DNA from: Bacteroidales bacterium
GTDB taxonomy: Bacteria > Bacteroidota > Bacteroidia > Bacteroidales > GCA-2748055
Reading direction: 5' to 3'
Length of the DNA stretch: 64,000 nt
Assembly (NCBI GenBank): GCA_021740585.1
Contig: JAIOZM010000009.1
Coordinates: 1 to 64,000 of the forward strand
The notes below the pieces were generated by a model. It ran no database searches, was not told where the DNA came from, and saw only the letters and a program-made list of their open reading frames with translations. Of this stretch, positions 60,301 through 64,000 are shown piece after piece (position 1 is the first letter of the stretch; every line of letters begins with the position of its first letter). A program made the position numbers and the translations under genes.

Positions 60301-62420
60301 GGTCCGGTAGGAATTACGCTATATATAACATTAATCTGGGTGGTTCCCGGATTTGTAGGCGCATTATTAATAATTCCCGTTCCTGAAGAACCGTTATTCC
60401 CCGACCAGGAAAAAGTGGACGAGGCAACGTTGGTGTAGGATTGGGGATTAATGTTGAGGGCGTTGTTTTCGCAGGTAGTTAGGGGGGCAGGGGGAGTGCC
60501 TACGGGGATTTGGTTTACATCCACCAAAAAGTTGACTGTAGATCCGCATGTATTATCGGTATACCTCCATTCGGCAGAAACGGTAAGGTCTTCGCCAACC
60601 GTTCCGTTAGCTGAAGCCGTGATATTTCGGGTACCTTGTCCGGCGGTAATGGTCCAGCCTGCAGGAACAGTCCAGTTTATTTCTGTGGCTCCGCCGTTTG
60701 TCATGTTTGGCGCAACTGCGGTATAAGTCGGGGCCGGAACAGAAAAGGCAATTCCGGTTTCGTTTTGGCAGACGTCTAAGGGGCCGGTAATTGGGCCGGC
60801 GAGGGTGAGTTGGTCTTTTATTAGGAGTTCGACTTCGGTTGCGGGGCCTTCGCAGAGGTTGTCTGTGGTTTTCTTATCGGTAACATAATAATTATAAACA
60901 CCAGAGACAGTTACACCGGGATCGTAATTTACACCATTAGCAAGAAATCCCGTTTTATCAGGGTTAGTGTACCAGTTCAAAACTCCAACTGGAGCACTTG
61001 AAACTGATAGTTCAGAATCTCCTCCGAAACAGATGGGCTTATCAGGCACAGTTGGGGGTGGGGGTGCGTCGATAAGTATCAAATAAGCAGTTGTTGTAAG
61101 TGGATCATTATTAGGATCACCATCAATCTGCCAAAATGCATCCCAGGGATTACAATCACCCCAAATTCTCATTCTTACTTCAAAAACATCATTTACCTCA
61201 TCGGTGCTATAATTTCCTTTATGGTAAATCGGCAGGGTTTGTCCGGTGGGCCCATTCCCCTCGGGATCATTGTTAATAAAAACTTCACCCTCGAAATGGT
61301 CAGAAATCCCTCCAAAACTGATTGCAGCACCTGTATTATCCGTTACCCAAACCGTATCTCCAACTCCCCGAATCAGACCAACATTGGGTATCCCTGCTCC
61401 AGCGTGAGTGGCGTACTCAAATTGAGTATAACGGGTACCTCTGTTGATTGCTATATCTTCATTTAGTGTTACTAGTGGATCGATGCAATTAAAAGTTGTA
61501 TTATTTGAGAAAACAACACCTGGAATATCTTCCCCAACACAATATTCAAATCCTTCTGGAGGATCTGCAATTAGCATCTCTCCAGAATTTGTATCATCAT
61601 CGCAGAATGCAGAGATATTGAAACTTTTTATAGATACACCCGAATTACATACTTTAAAGGCGGGCATAGCTAAATAGGGATCGGAGCCAACTTTAAAATG
61701 TACAGGATAAGTATAAGGCTGAAATTTGCATAAGTTATATATCTGAGTATATGAATAGGTTTTGTCAAAAGTAAATATTCCACTTCCGGCAAATGTTTCT
61801 ATTGCAGATTGGGTGTTTGCAATTCCAGTATGCCAAATAAAGTAAGTCAAAATACCACCTGCATTAAAGTGTATACTGTTTCTTGTTCTGGGGGCCACGG
61901 TAAAATTTCCGGTAATTTGAGCACTAAATGTTTGGCAAATACCATCAGTACTTATTGTAGCGTTTGCAATAATATCATCACAAGATACCTCATAGTTGTT
62001 TACAGCTGCTGTAGCAGGAATAGTTGCTACATCGCCCCCTGTTCCGGAAAGACCCCCACCTGGTTGAGTGTATGCTAGGGTTACGGAAGATCTTTCCCCG
62101 TAAGTTATTGAACTATTTAGAATTATAAGCAGATCAGTTGTTGGAAGACCAACGAATGAACCCGGAGCGACACTAGTAATAGTTGCGGCTGTACCTGTTA
62201 AAGTGTAGTCCAGTTTATTACCCGCTGAAGTTATATCGCGATCGAAATGCATAACTATATATTTTTGACCTACATCTGTAAATGTAATCGGATAAACATT
62301 GGTTGCGGGATTTGGGCTAAGCAAAACTGGTTGAGCAAATATATTCCCCAATGTAAAAAGCATTGTAGCAAAAAGAATGAAAGTACTTTTTAGCTTTTGG
62401 GTGGTGGATGCTGTTGGCAT
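45348..62420 (-). CDS. Giant (5,690-residue) T9SS type B repeat protein
   Basis: A 17-kb gene. Order: signal peptide (1-30, ends NIFAQ); a non-repeat head (31-~500) with strand-like, Cys-containing segments; mixed Ig-like units; nine ~88-residue units (about 1379-2167); seven ~94-residue units (about 2657-3317); 17 Ig-like ~97-residue units (about 3411-5067) with a Cys pair each (xxCE ... SGxC); five PKD domains (FDDGG, FGDG, FGDG, FGDG, FGDY; about 5150-5586); and a gliding-motility-associated C-terminal domain (5587-5690, FPNVFRPNPNG, YIYNRWGEMVF, GWDGYIK) for type IX export of type B substrates. The likely role is a cell-surface adhesin or filament (inferred). No PorP/SprF gene is adjacent. 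The ATG at 62420 gives the signal peptide. Confidence 0.95.
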   Translation of the reverse strand: MPTASTTQKLKSTFILFATMLFTLGNIFAQPVLLSPNPATNVYPITFTDVGQKYIVMHFDRDITSAGNKLDYTLTGTAATITSVAPGSFVGLPTTDLLIILNSSITYGERSSVTLAYTQPGGGLSGTGGDVATIPATAAVNNYEVSCDDIIANATISTDGICQTFSAQITGNFTVAPRTRNSIHFNAGGILTYFIWHTGIANTQSAIETFAGSGIFTFDKTYSYTQIYNLCKFQPYTYPVHFKVGSDPYLAMPAFKVCNSGVSIKSFNISAFCDDDTNSGEMLIADPPEGFEYCVGEDIPGVVFSNNTTFNCIDPLVTLNEDIAINRGTRYTQFEYATHAGAGIPNVGLIRGVGDTVWVTDNTGAAISFGGISDHFEGEVFINNDPEGNGPTGQTLPIYHKGNYSTDEVNDVFEVRMRIWGDCNPWDAFWQIDGDPNNDPLTTTAYLILIDAPPPPTVPDKPICFGGDSELSVSSAPVGVLNWYTNPDKTGFLANGVNYDPGVTVSGVYNYYVTDKKTTDNLCEGPATEVELLIKDQLTLAGPITGPLDVCQNETGIAFSVPAPTYTAVAPNMTNGGATEINWTVPAGWTITAGQGTRNITASANGTVGEDLTVSAEWRYTDNTCGSTVNFLVDVNQIPVGTPPAPLTTCENNALNINPQSYTNVASSTFSWSGNNGSSGTGIINNAPTNPGTTQINVIYSVIPTGPTGCVGSSFDITVRVDPETNTGTLAYAAGQDRICLGNSVNLTLSGYVGTIEAYRSRRNGGTWTVSASGANTRTYTPAQAGTWDYQARVQSGSCLELWGNMVTTIVDPTTVAGAVTPNRTVCAGSNSGLLTLAGHVGGIDDWEYRYRPLAGVFGAWTSIGNTSATYTSGALLAGTYEYRAIVTSGECLTLNSAVATITVDEASLGGTLTGANDVCNGGDPTALTLTGGSYNGTIIRWDVNIDGGGWNTVGGATAASYNPPATTTPGDHVYRVAIVNGACPEDQSTTQTIVVNNALSVTASATETSGVNNDMIICSGESVNLSASIVNPGTGTGYVYSWSGDNGQSALGASPTITPNTTGTIRYTVTLTDDFSPTAGGSCSATDFVDVTVLALPAVNIAPAGPTPLCLNTNLNLNGNAVAGTRAITDYLWTGDTTPLDADDVDDVVFNSSIPGAFNLTYTVTDNYGCTATDATTINVTGPVINIAASLVGVCENNARILTAVEDLSNSGGGESRVWSGLYGALPLTGPQLTALLSTTNNPVTSFNTNGDASLSTGTYTMIYTVTDVNGCSDADTIIVDVSTVTATITSDASVCEGIGLVLDGQPTGGTGVYPVNTWTKVTGGVWTLTANGDPTTATMTVPAVTGSAVYSLNYYVEDENGCSFTTPNYNVNVFEVPVADAGSEDFICADISGAADYTLAATASVGTGTWTVVSNPAGATVGFGNAASATSTINVDRYGDYILRWTEVNGVICSSQDEVNLHFAEPANAGNDQGICGALGFTLAGNNPTIGTGTWTMQSGPGTISFTNGNLYNTAATATLYGSYTLRWTITNGTCSTFDDVVIAFTETANAGNDVGVCGNLNALNLAGNTPSHGSGQWTVTASPVGSTATLGASTSPTSSLTVDRYGEYTLEWELTNPTGLTCSSTDEVVIAFTEQANAGSDEGFCSALTIATLAGNAPSHGTGQWTIISQPVGSTLNFSNNASPTSTATVNRYGSYTLRWTLSNPTGATCSSFDDVVIAYTQNANAGSDQGFCGALTVATLAGNTPSHGSGLWSIVSQPVGSTLTFSNSASPTSTATVNRYGSYTLRWTLTNPTGGTCSSFDDVVIAYTETATAGPDQAFCSSLNAATLAGNTPSHGSGLWSIVSQPVGSTLTFSNSASATSTATVNRYGSYTLRWTLTNPTGATCSSFEDVVIAYTEAAEAGPAQFICGTLATVLAGNTPSHGSGLWTVDSQPAGGIVSFINNTSPTTNISVNRYGSYTLRWTLTNPTGGTCSSFDQVIINFAEQANAGPNQYICEILSVDLDANTPTVGSGLWTVSSSDGVVSSWGAGATNPDISVTVNNPGRYTFRWTITNGSCSTFDETIIDLQPKADAGTDQHVACNLLTTTLAGNDPVVGRGRWTLTGVNPGAISSYNGGTTAADYNAQPVVSAYGTYTFRWTLENGNFPTIVCSSFDDVVITFYQQHTAATVADFDVCRDSSLALINISGTFGGGAGSAAWSILDGDGTLQNETTALNTVSVEYVPAYTDIDDGNIQLRLITNVPIVNETCPRVFNDIDVGIDEAVYVQIHESPSIFIAQGTSGSLTATISGASATVTTGTWTEIGPNTGGTFTPNNTTNNITFTPTAAQELAGGVTLRLTSDDPGTSCGPEYAEIYVGIGENPVADALDNETICEPTDMKITLVGEISGSATSGSWSLPAVAGSGVRFELPLIGAEDDNGTPADTTDDFRTVTQVYNVDAGDLALPNNTATLTFRLTTNDPDDAGPVQADWDEKDISIISRPDTPPISGGGKTAMCIGTAGQYYEVPNNVGNTYSWTIPPGVTISNGGTTNWVVLSFPNAGDYTVSVQEFTPAPYSCSGDAQTLDIHVYSIPVAYAGDATTICSGEPVTLGGEVASAGASATGGSGTYTYSWNPSFSLDDAVAEHPVATPASTRTYTLIVTDAISGCAPVNDAVIVTVNTISGGTIAGNQTVCDGTDPAIITSSVNPVGAGAVTYDWEVSTDLIGWTSLGVNALTYDPPVPTETVYYKRVAYSLLNGKTCSNESNIIEITYNSASAGTIGSDATICSGDDPLPLTSLDDGTVAGVIGYQWQSSVDDVNFFNIGGANFSTYDPPAQAVTTYFRRQILSTLNFVTCSDYTASVMIEVNDLTAGTITNDQTICSGGDPGVIGSSDDGTTSGGVSGWAWESSINGITYNTIVGANTPTYDPPGGILQTTYYRRIHTSTLNFVACSATSNIITVTVNNVSAGSISADQTICSGDDPAAFGNVVLGTGTGAVTYRWESSPDNATWTSTGGTAATYDHGVLAATTYFQRVAISTLNGVSCEAISNVLTVTVNDVDAGVIAGTQTVCSSDDPLAFTSTTPGTGSGAISYQWQSSLDNLSFVNIIGATSATYDPPAVVQTTYYKRIASSLLNGKSCSAESNTLTVFLNNVDPGNISGNQTICNGGDPVIFSSLLAGTGPGTISYRWESRTGVNAFAAIAGSDVVAYDPDPLAVTTDFRRITISTYNGVPCEAISNVLTVTVNDVTSGTIGTAQTICYGTSPASLTDVLSATGSGSLTYIWENSTDGITYNTVIGAISAVYSPPVLTQTTRYRRVVTSTLNGNSCSATSAEIIITVDPLPVAVLSGDNTICPGDATPLTITITTGTADYDVTIDNGVGTLNFLASPGVTNVSPLVNTTYNLVSVTDANGCTSNFASGNLSGTASIIVRDTVEITSQPITSEVCESTNTSFTVAATGDGLTYQWEYTDNLANAFADVDGSLIGHADFTQATMLINSANPTYDGYYYRVKVGGTCPEFAYSDTVQLLIKYEPISPRDPFDQLVCENSSTGFGVNAGITTNPTYQWQLSIDNGATWDDLADTAVYSGAFNDTLMIASASSRFNGHQYQVIITGDCGAFATSNPATLSVDERPEIDSQPVDTTVCEDNAVHFDVDAGNTTNAAYQWQVDAGSGFGNITVDSAAFYSGYNLETLNVLSASSRFDDYDFRVIISGDCPNPVTSATATLYVQEQPEITLQPVDLDICEGESPFFTVNGGVTSNVQYQWQLSTDGGTNWADLEDTAIYNGANAAILRLLSVPSNYNGMVYQAVVSGICPVPVESDDALLTVRERPEILEHPEDTTVCETEPVTFVVNAGVTDGAIYQWQVDQGLGFNNIGIDSALVYSGFDQAVLNVLNPTSRFDGYRYRVRVSGSCTPTQTSTAATLYINEKAEIKVQPVAKEICEENNTFFTVNAGVTSFPSYVWQVDMGTGFSDIGIDSAVYSGTGTSTLLLSSVPSSYDGYTYRVIVGGICPETEISAEVGLTVKDIPEILTQPVNDTVCEDAPAHFSVNSGITTGVIRAWYVNKTGMWEKLLTTDGAYTGVDTDNLTVVSASSAYNGYQYRVVISGDCTPPVTSETVRLIVDEHPEIIQEPMSRTICEDSDVIFVVDAGQTTIPTYQWEYYNGSVWANASGLGGVSDDTNDSLVITSVPSTYNNYKFRLNVAGKCPVPVPSVEVDLTVNEKPQIDTHPQDDAVCEQDTVFFFVDAGVTTNVTYNWQTYNGSSWVTPSAGIYQGTSSDTLFINGTNSSLNGSQYRVVVSGTCSPAQISDTAVLTVYERPEILSQPVEVEICENENASFSLNAGVTTGVIYKWEYYNNSIWQTATGGVFTNGNTNTLVLTNVPASMDSYLFRGIVSGQCTPADTSYEVALNVRIRPTILTEPVSATTCESVPTSFTVDAGQTYIPNYQWQYHNGTMWQNTIGANYSGANTATLNINSPNSSMHEYAYRVLLGGFCTPQVISDSVTLSIEENPEITLQPLAALICENSDTSFTIATGVTTLPTVIWHYYDGSTWDVVSADGVHTGFNTNTLTLTNVPYSHDNYRYYAEVSGKCGSSATSDQVMLMVNRRPEITLQPEDSAVCELGSAAFSILTGDTDGAMIQWEVDKGEGLGFEPIFDGGKYTGANTRILKVFSVDSIMTGYEYHAVVSGTCTSPVTSDPATLTVYSAPEIWTDPEDVTVCEGVSTSFEVLATGANINYFWQVDMGTGYKDLADTSVYTGSASNKLNIASLGRRFNGYRYRVRVVGNCNPYTISNIALLTINTGPEVIDQPQPDTICEYGNVSFAVNMKGAGLSYIWQQQRPAGAWQDLQDTADYIGTATPVMSIFGVERDFSGNKYRAIVSGICGSPLFTDAAELIVKTSPVIITQPAATTTICENGVAIFTVVTEGSDLTYQWQYSTGGAFSNLTENSSYSGTKTNVLSVTDIGATFNGYRFKVKVSGSCNPPVNSSEALLIVNKNPVINPNPSNSEICEGANTAFISGATGSNIEFQWEESADNGATWNALIEGGTYLDVKTATLSIVNAPVSVPSKQYRLSVFNACTAVKSAAATLKVNPNPTANIIGDGTFPLVCGGSDLNLDGNASGGTGAYTNHIWTGDVNPLYTKTSEQVVFNTLIDGTFNLVYTVTDSKNCKGSASATIENDRPNAQFTSDAIPTCGDLTVNFTNSSTGAVGYEWNFDDGGAKETTTHAVHDFDNFDPTVRYFNIELVATSVNICRDTANQIVTVYPKVDASFNLDPTEACQPVTAQMTGRPGASQYSWDFGDGVQDSDGGYFVIHTFLNTTTAAKTYTISLTTKSYYGCVATESEDIVVNPIPQPNFTVTPILQTYPSATVNITNLVSSPGTWSYLYEFGDGNSSTLAAPTHTYAAPGTYTITQKVLYGDCIDSIRQSVIINPTPPIANFNLPASGCTPLLVQFENTSLYANSYIWDFGDGSISTKKDPFYTYFEAGTYAVTLTVSGPGGSHTSKQNIEIWASPNLFFNNAPDSVYVNDKPVKFFNYSSDAVSYLWNFGDYNEEPTDPSNEESSQNTSVEFEPSHVYEYVGSKDVMLIGIGSNPTCKDTIIKVAAVYVSPAGALQFPNVFRPNPNGSTGGYYDPDNPATVNTVFFPGVIDQVLEYDLYIYNRWGEMVFHSSEVNYGWDGYIKERLAKQGVYIWKVKGKYTNGKNFVEEGDVTLLH
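45665..46965 (-). repeat. PKD module block of the giant protein
   Basis: Five PKD-type modules in a row, recognised by Trp/Tyr-x-F-G/D-D-G cores: WNFDDGG, WDFGDGVQ, YEFGDGNS, WDFGDGS and WNFGDYN. They stand between the Ig-like block and the sorting domain, as in many surface proteins. Confidence 0.8.
47221..52190 (-). repeat. Seventeen-unit Ig-like repeat block of the giant protein
   Basis: Seventeen copies of ~97 residues (292 bp). Each begins like I-x-x-x-P-x-x-x-x-I/V-C-E, has F-x-V-x-A-G-x-T-T, YQWQ or a variant, and ends with YRVxVSGxC..S. The Cys in each start and end could form the Ig disulfide. DNA similarity is moderate: the units diverge strongly, so this block is old. Confidence 0.85.
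52470..54450 (-). repeat. Seven-unit ~94-residue repeat block of the giant protein
   Basis: Seven ~282-bp units. The consensus is G-x-I-x-x-x-Q-T-I-C-S-G-D-D-P, Y-x-W-x-S-S, Y-D-P-P, T-T-Y-x-R-R, S-T-L-N-x-x-x-C. Each has two Cys. Units differ by many substitutions. Confidence 0.85.
55920..58285 (-). repeat. Nine-unit ~88-residue repeat block of the giant protein
   Basis: Nine units, each starting like NAGNDQGICG, then LAGNTPSHGSGLWS, RYGSYTLRW and ending CSSFDDVVIAYTE. Middle units at about 56.8-57.5 kb follow a 264-bp period and are near-identical in DNA, whereas the outer units are diverged. Confidence 0.88.
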
Positions 62421-62876
62421 GGTGAGTTAGGTTTTTGGGGAAAGCGGGTACGCTATTTCAGGTTTCAGGTTGCTCAATACCGGGGTTTCCCTTTTTATTA
62501 TATTGTTAGTTTTTTTGAGGAAGTTACCGGGGGTAAAGGGTTACGGGGTTATGCGGTAAGGTTGTAACAGCTTTACGAAGCTTCCTTTTATATGTTTTTT
62601 TATACTATTTTTCGTTTCAATTTTAAACCTTCAAATTAGGGATATTTTTTCAATTTTTTGCTTTCTCAGTTGATCAATTAATTAACAGTGAGGAAAGTGG
62701 GGATTTTCCCTGATGTTTTGACAGGGTTGGGGCAGTTTTGGTTGCATGTAGCGGAGAAAAAAGTGATGGAGGAGAGCGGTTGAGCGGTTAAATGGGTTAG
62801 GGGTTGCAGGAGTATTAGTTGAGACGTGAGTTGGAGGTTTTTGATTATGAACTTTTTTCACGCTGTGCCAAGTATT
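62421..62876. other. 456-bp region upstream of the giant gene
   Basis: It holds an AGGTTTCAGGTTG half-copy at 62456-62490 like the one at 15049, and otherwise AT- and G-rich sequence. No exact -33/-7 pair for the giant gene was found, and no ORF. Confidence 0.5.
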
Positions 62877-63980
62877 CTAAGCCACAAAAAACTTTCTATA
62901 TGACCTAAAATGTTTTTTCCAGGCCTCTTTACTTTTAATGTTAGAAATAAAACTCTTTCGGACTTGTTTATTAAAAACAGCTGCAAATGGCTGAAAAATA
63001 TAATGTCGGTAAATTTTATAAATAAACAGGTGAAATATTAAGAAAGTTTTAGACCTTAAATTTAGCTCATGTTTTGCAAGAAAATAATTAGTTGCAAAAC
63101 TTTTTTTTCCGGAAGAAAGAAGGTTTGAATTAAAAACTTTATCAGCCAGCGCAAGGTATGCTTTCCCTTCATTCTGAAAATGCCCAAATTTTTTAATAGT
63201 AGTATAGGGGTCTTCTCTTTTGGATAATAGGAGCATATCATAAAGATTTCTGAGAAAAATATGAGCATGCCTATGCCCTCTATCATCCAGCTGTGAATGC
63301 AAAAAATTATGAATAATTTTATCTTCATCGCTCATAACCCACAAATCTTTATAATTATGGGATGGTCTTCCACCTTCCATAATTCTATTTGTTGAAAAAT
63401 ATTTTGAATACTGGTCTTTTACGGCTATCCAGTGTAGCTCAAGTTCAGCTGGTTCTCCTTCTTTTATCAGGCGAGGATAATGCTTAATAGATTTTTTCTT
63501 TTGAGGGTCATAGTCAAGTCGATTGAAGTACCCGTCTTTTTTCAGGATTTCTGCAGTAGCAATCCAGTCTTTATCATAAACGATCATATCCAGGTCTCCC
63601 AGAATTCTCCCGCCGGGATTGGCATAAATACCGTCAATTATATGTCCCATACCTTTGGTATATAAATGAGCTATTCCATTTTTATTAAGCAATCCGGAAA
63701 TTCCCTCTGCCTGTTTACTAATTTTTATATTTCTTTCGGAATTTAATTCATAAATATATTTAAGGTGTTTTTGTAATTCCTCCGGTAATAGCTCTAATAA
63801 ATTATAAGTCTTATATTCCAGATAAATATTTTGAAGAATTAGGTGATTGCTACCGGCCGAAATCATTCGATTCCAAGAAATATTACTGGAGCCTAATTGA
63901 TCACTAATATTCTGAAGGTTTTTTGGTAAAGATAGGTTAAGGCTGTTGGAGAGTAAGATATATATTTGGGGTAACTGCAT
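62877..63980 (-). CDS. Nucleotidyltransferase-fold protein (NTP_transf_5 type)
   Basis: A 367-residue protein. The core IRELDMIV-like stretch is RILGDLDMIVYDKDWIATAEILKKDGY: the G-D-L-D motif is the Gly plus two Asp that bind metal in pol-beta-type nucleotidyltransferases. It is preceded by HLYTKGMGHII and followed by LELHWIAVKD and a helical tail. Such proteins often occur in polysaccharide and surface loci. The start is near the window edge (ATG 63980); more upstream sequence is not visible. Target unknown. Confidence 0.7.
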   Translation of the reverse strand: MQLPQIYILLSNSLNLSLPKNLQNISDQLGSSNISWNRMISAGSNHLILQNIYLEYKTYNLLELLPEELQKHLKYIYELNSERNIKISKQAEGISGLLNKNGIAHLYTKGMGHIIDGIYANPGGRILGDLDMIVYDKDWIATAEILKKDGYFNRLDYDPQKKKSIKHYPRLIKEGEPAELELHWIAVKDQYSKYFSTNRIMEGGRPSHNYKDLWVMSDEDKIIHNFLHSQLDDRGHRHAHIFLRNLYDMLLLSKREDPYTTIKKFGHFQNEGKAYLALADKVFNSNLLSSGKKSFATNYFLAKHELNLRSKTFLIFHLFIYKIYRHYIFQPFAAVFNKQVRKSFISNIKSKEAWKKHFRSYRKFFVA

Positions 63981-64000
63981 AATCGCAAGCTAATAAAAAG

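Overview
The window looks like a chromosomal segment from a Bacteroidota member, most like the Bacteroidales/Marinilabiliales side; I cannot name a genus. The evidence is two type IX secretion (T9SS) type B adhesins, a PorP/SprF partner, GldA, a UpxY-type NusG paralog, a long-form IspG, a DnaG without zinc ligands, and promoters of the Bacteroidota type (TTG/TTTG, about 19 bp, then TAnnTTTG). I see no phage, insertion sequence, tRNA, rRNA or CRISPR.

Layout. 1-6.7 kb: the 3' part of a SprB-repeat adhesin, its PorP/SprF-like partner, a DUF4296 lipoprotein and an amidohydrolase. 6.7-17.9 kb: universal stress protein, asnS, rpoN, a PAP2-like membrane protein, then metK-upxY on the minus strand behind a candidate SAM-II-type riboswitch, followed by a TPR protein, gldA and a Wzi-like outer-membrane protein. 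17.9-26.5 kb: ispG, an FNR-like regulator, a CPBP protease/epimerase pair, an acyl-CoA synthetase, DUF2461, ispD and a DUF2807 protein. 26.5-34 kb: a repeat-filled gap, then a complete tetR-tolC-MFP-RND efflux operon. 34-45 kb: BamA-like protein, comF, ubiX, porin, sirtuin, dnaG, a cytidylate-kinase-like protein, a lipoprotein, a HAD hydrolase and a sodium:solute symporter. 45.3-62.4 kb: one minus-strand gene for a 5,690-residue secreted protein. 62.9-64 kb: a nucleotidyltransferase-fold protein.

How it fits together. The adhesin at 1-4026, the PorP/SprF protein and the giant protein belong to T9SS and surface biology, with GldA a gliding-type ABC ATPase. IspG and IspD are two steps of the MEP isoprenoid pathway. 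The 27.4-34 kb operon is a self-contained drug/solute efflux pump with its own repressor.

The most notable features are the giant protein, built from three large tandem repeat families (9, 7 and 17 units) plus five PKD modules and a type B sorting domain; the SAM-II-like leader that begins where the metK promoter predicts transcription to start and whose operon includes an orphan antiterminator; and several families of nested palindromic (REP-like) repeats confined to intergenic gaps.
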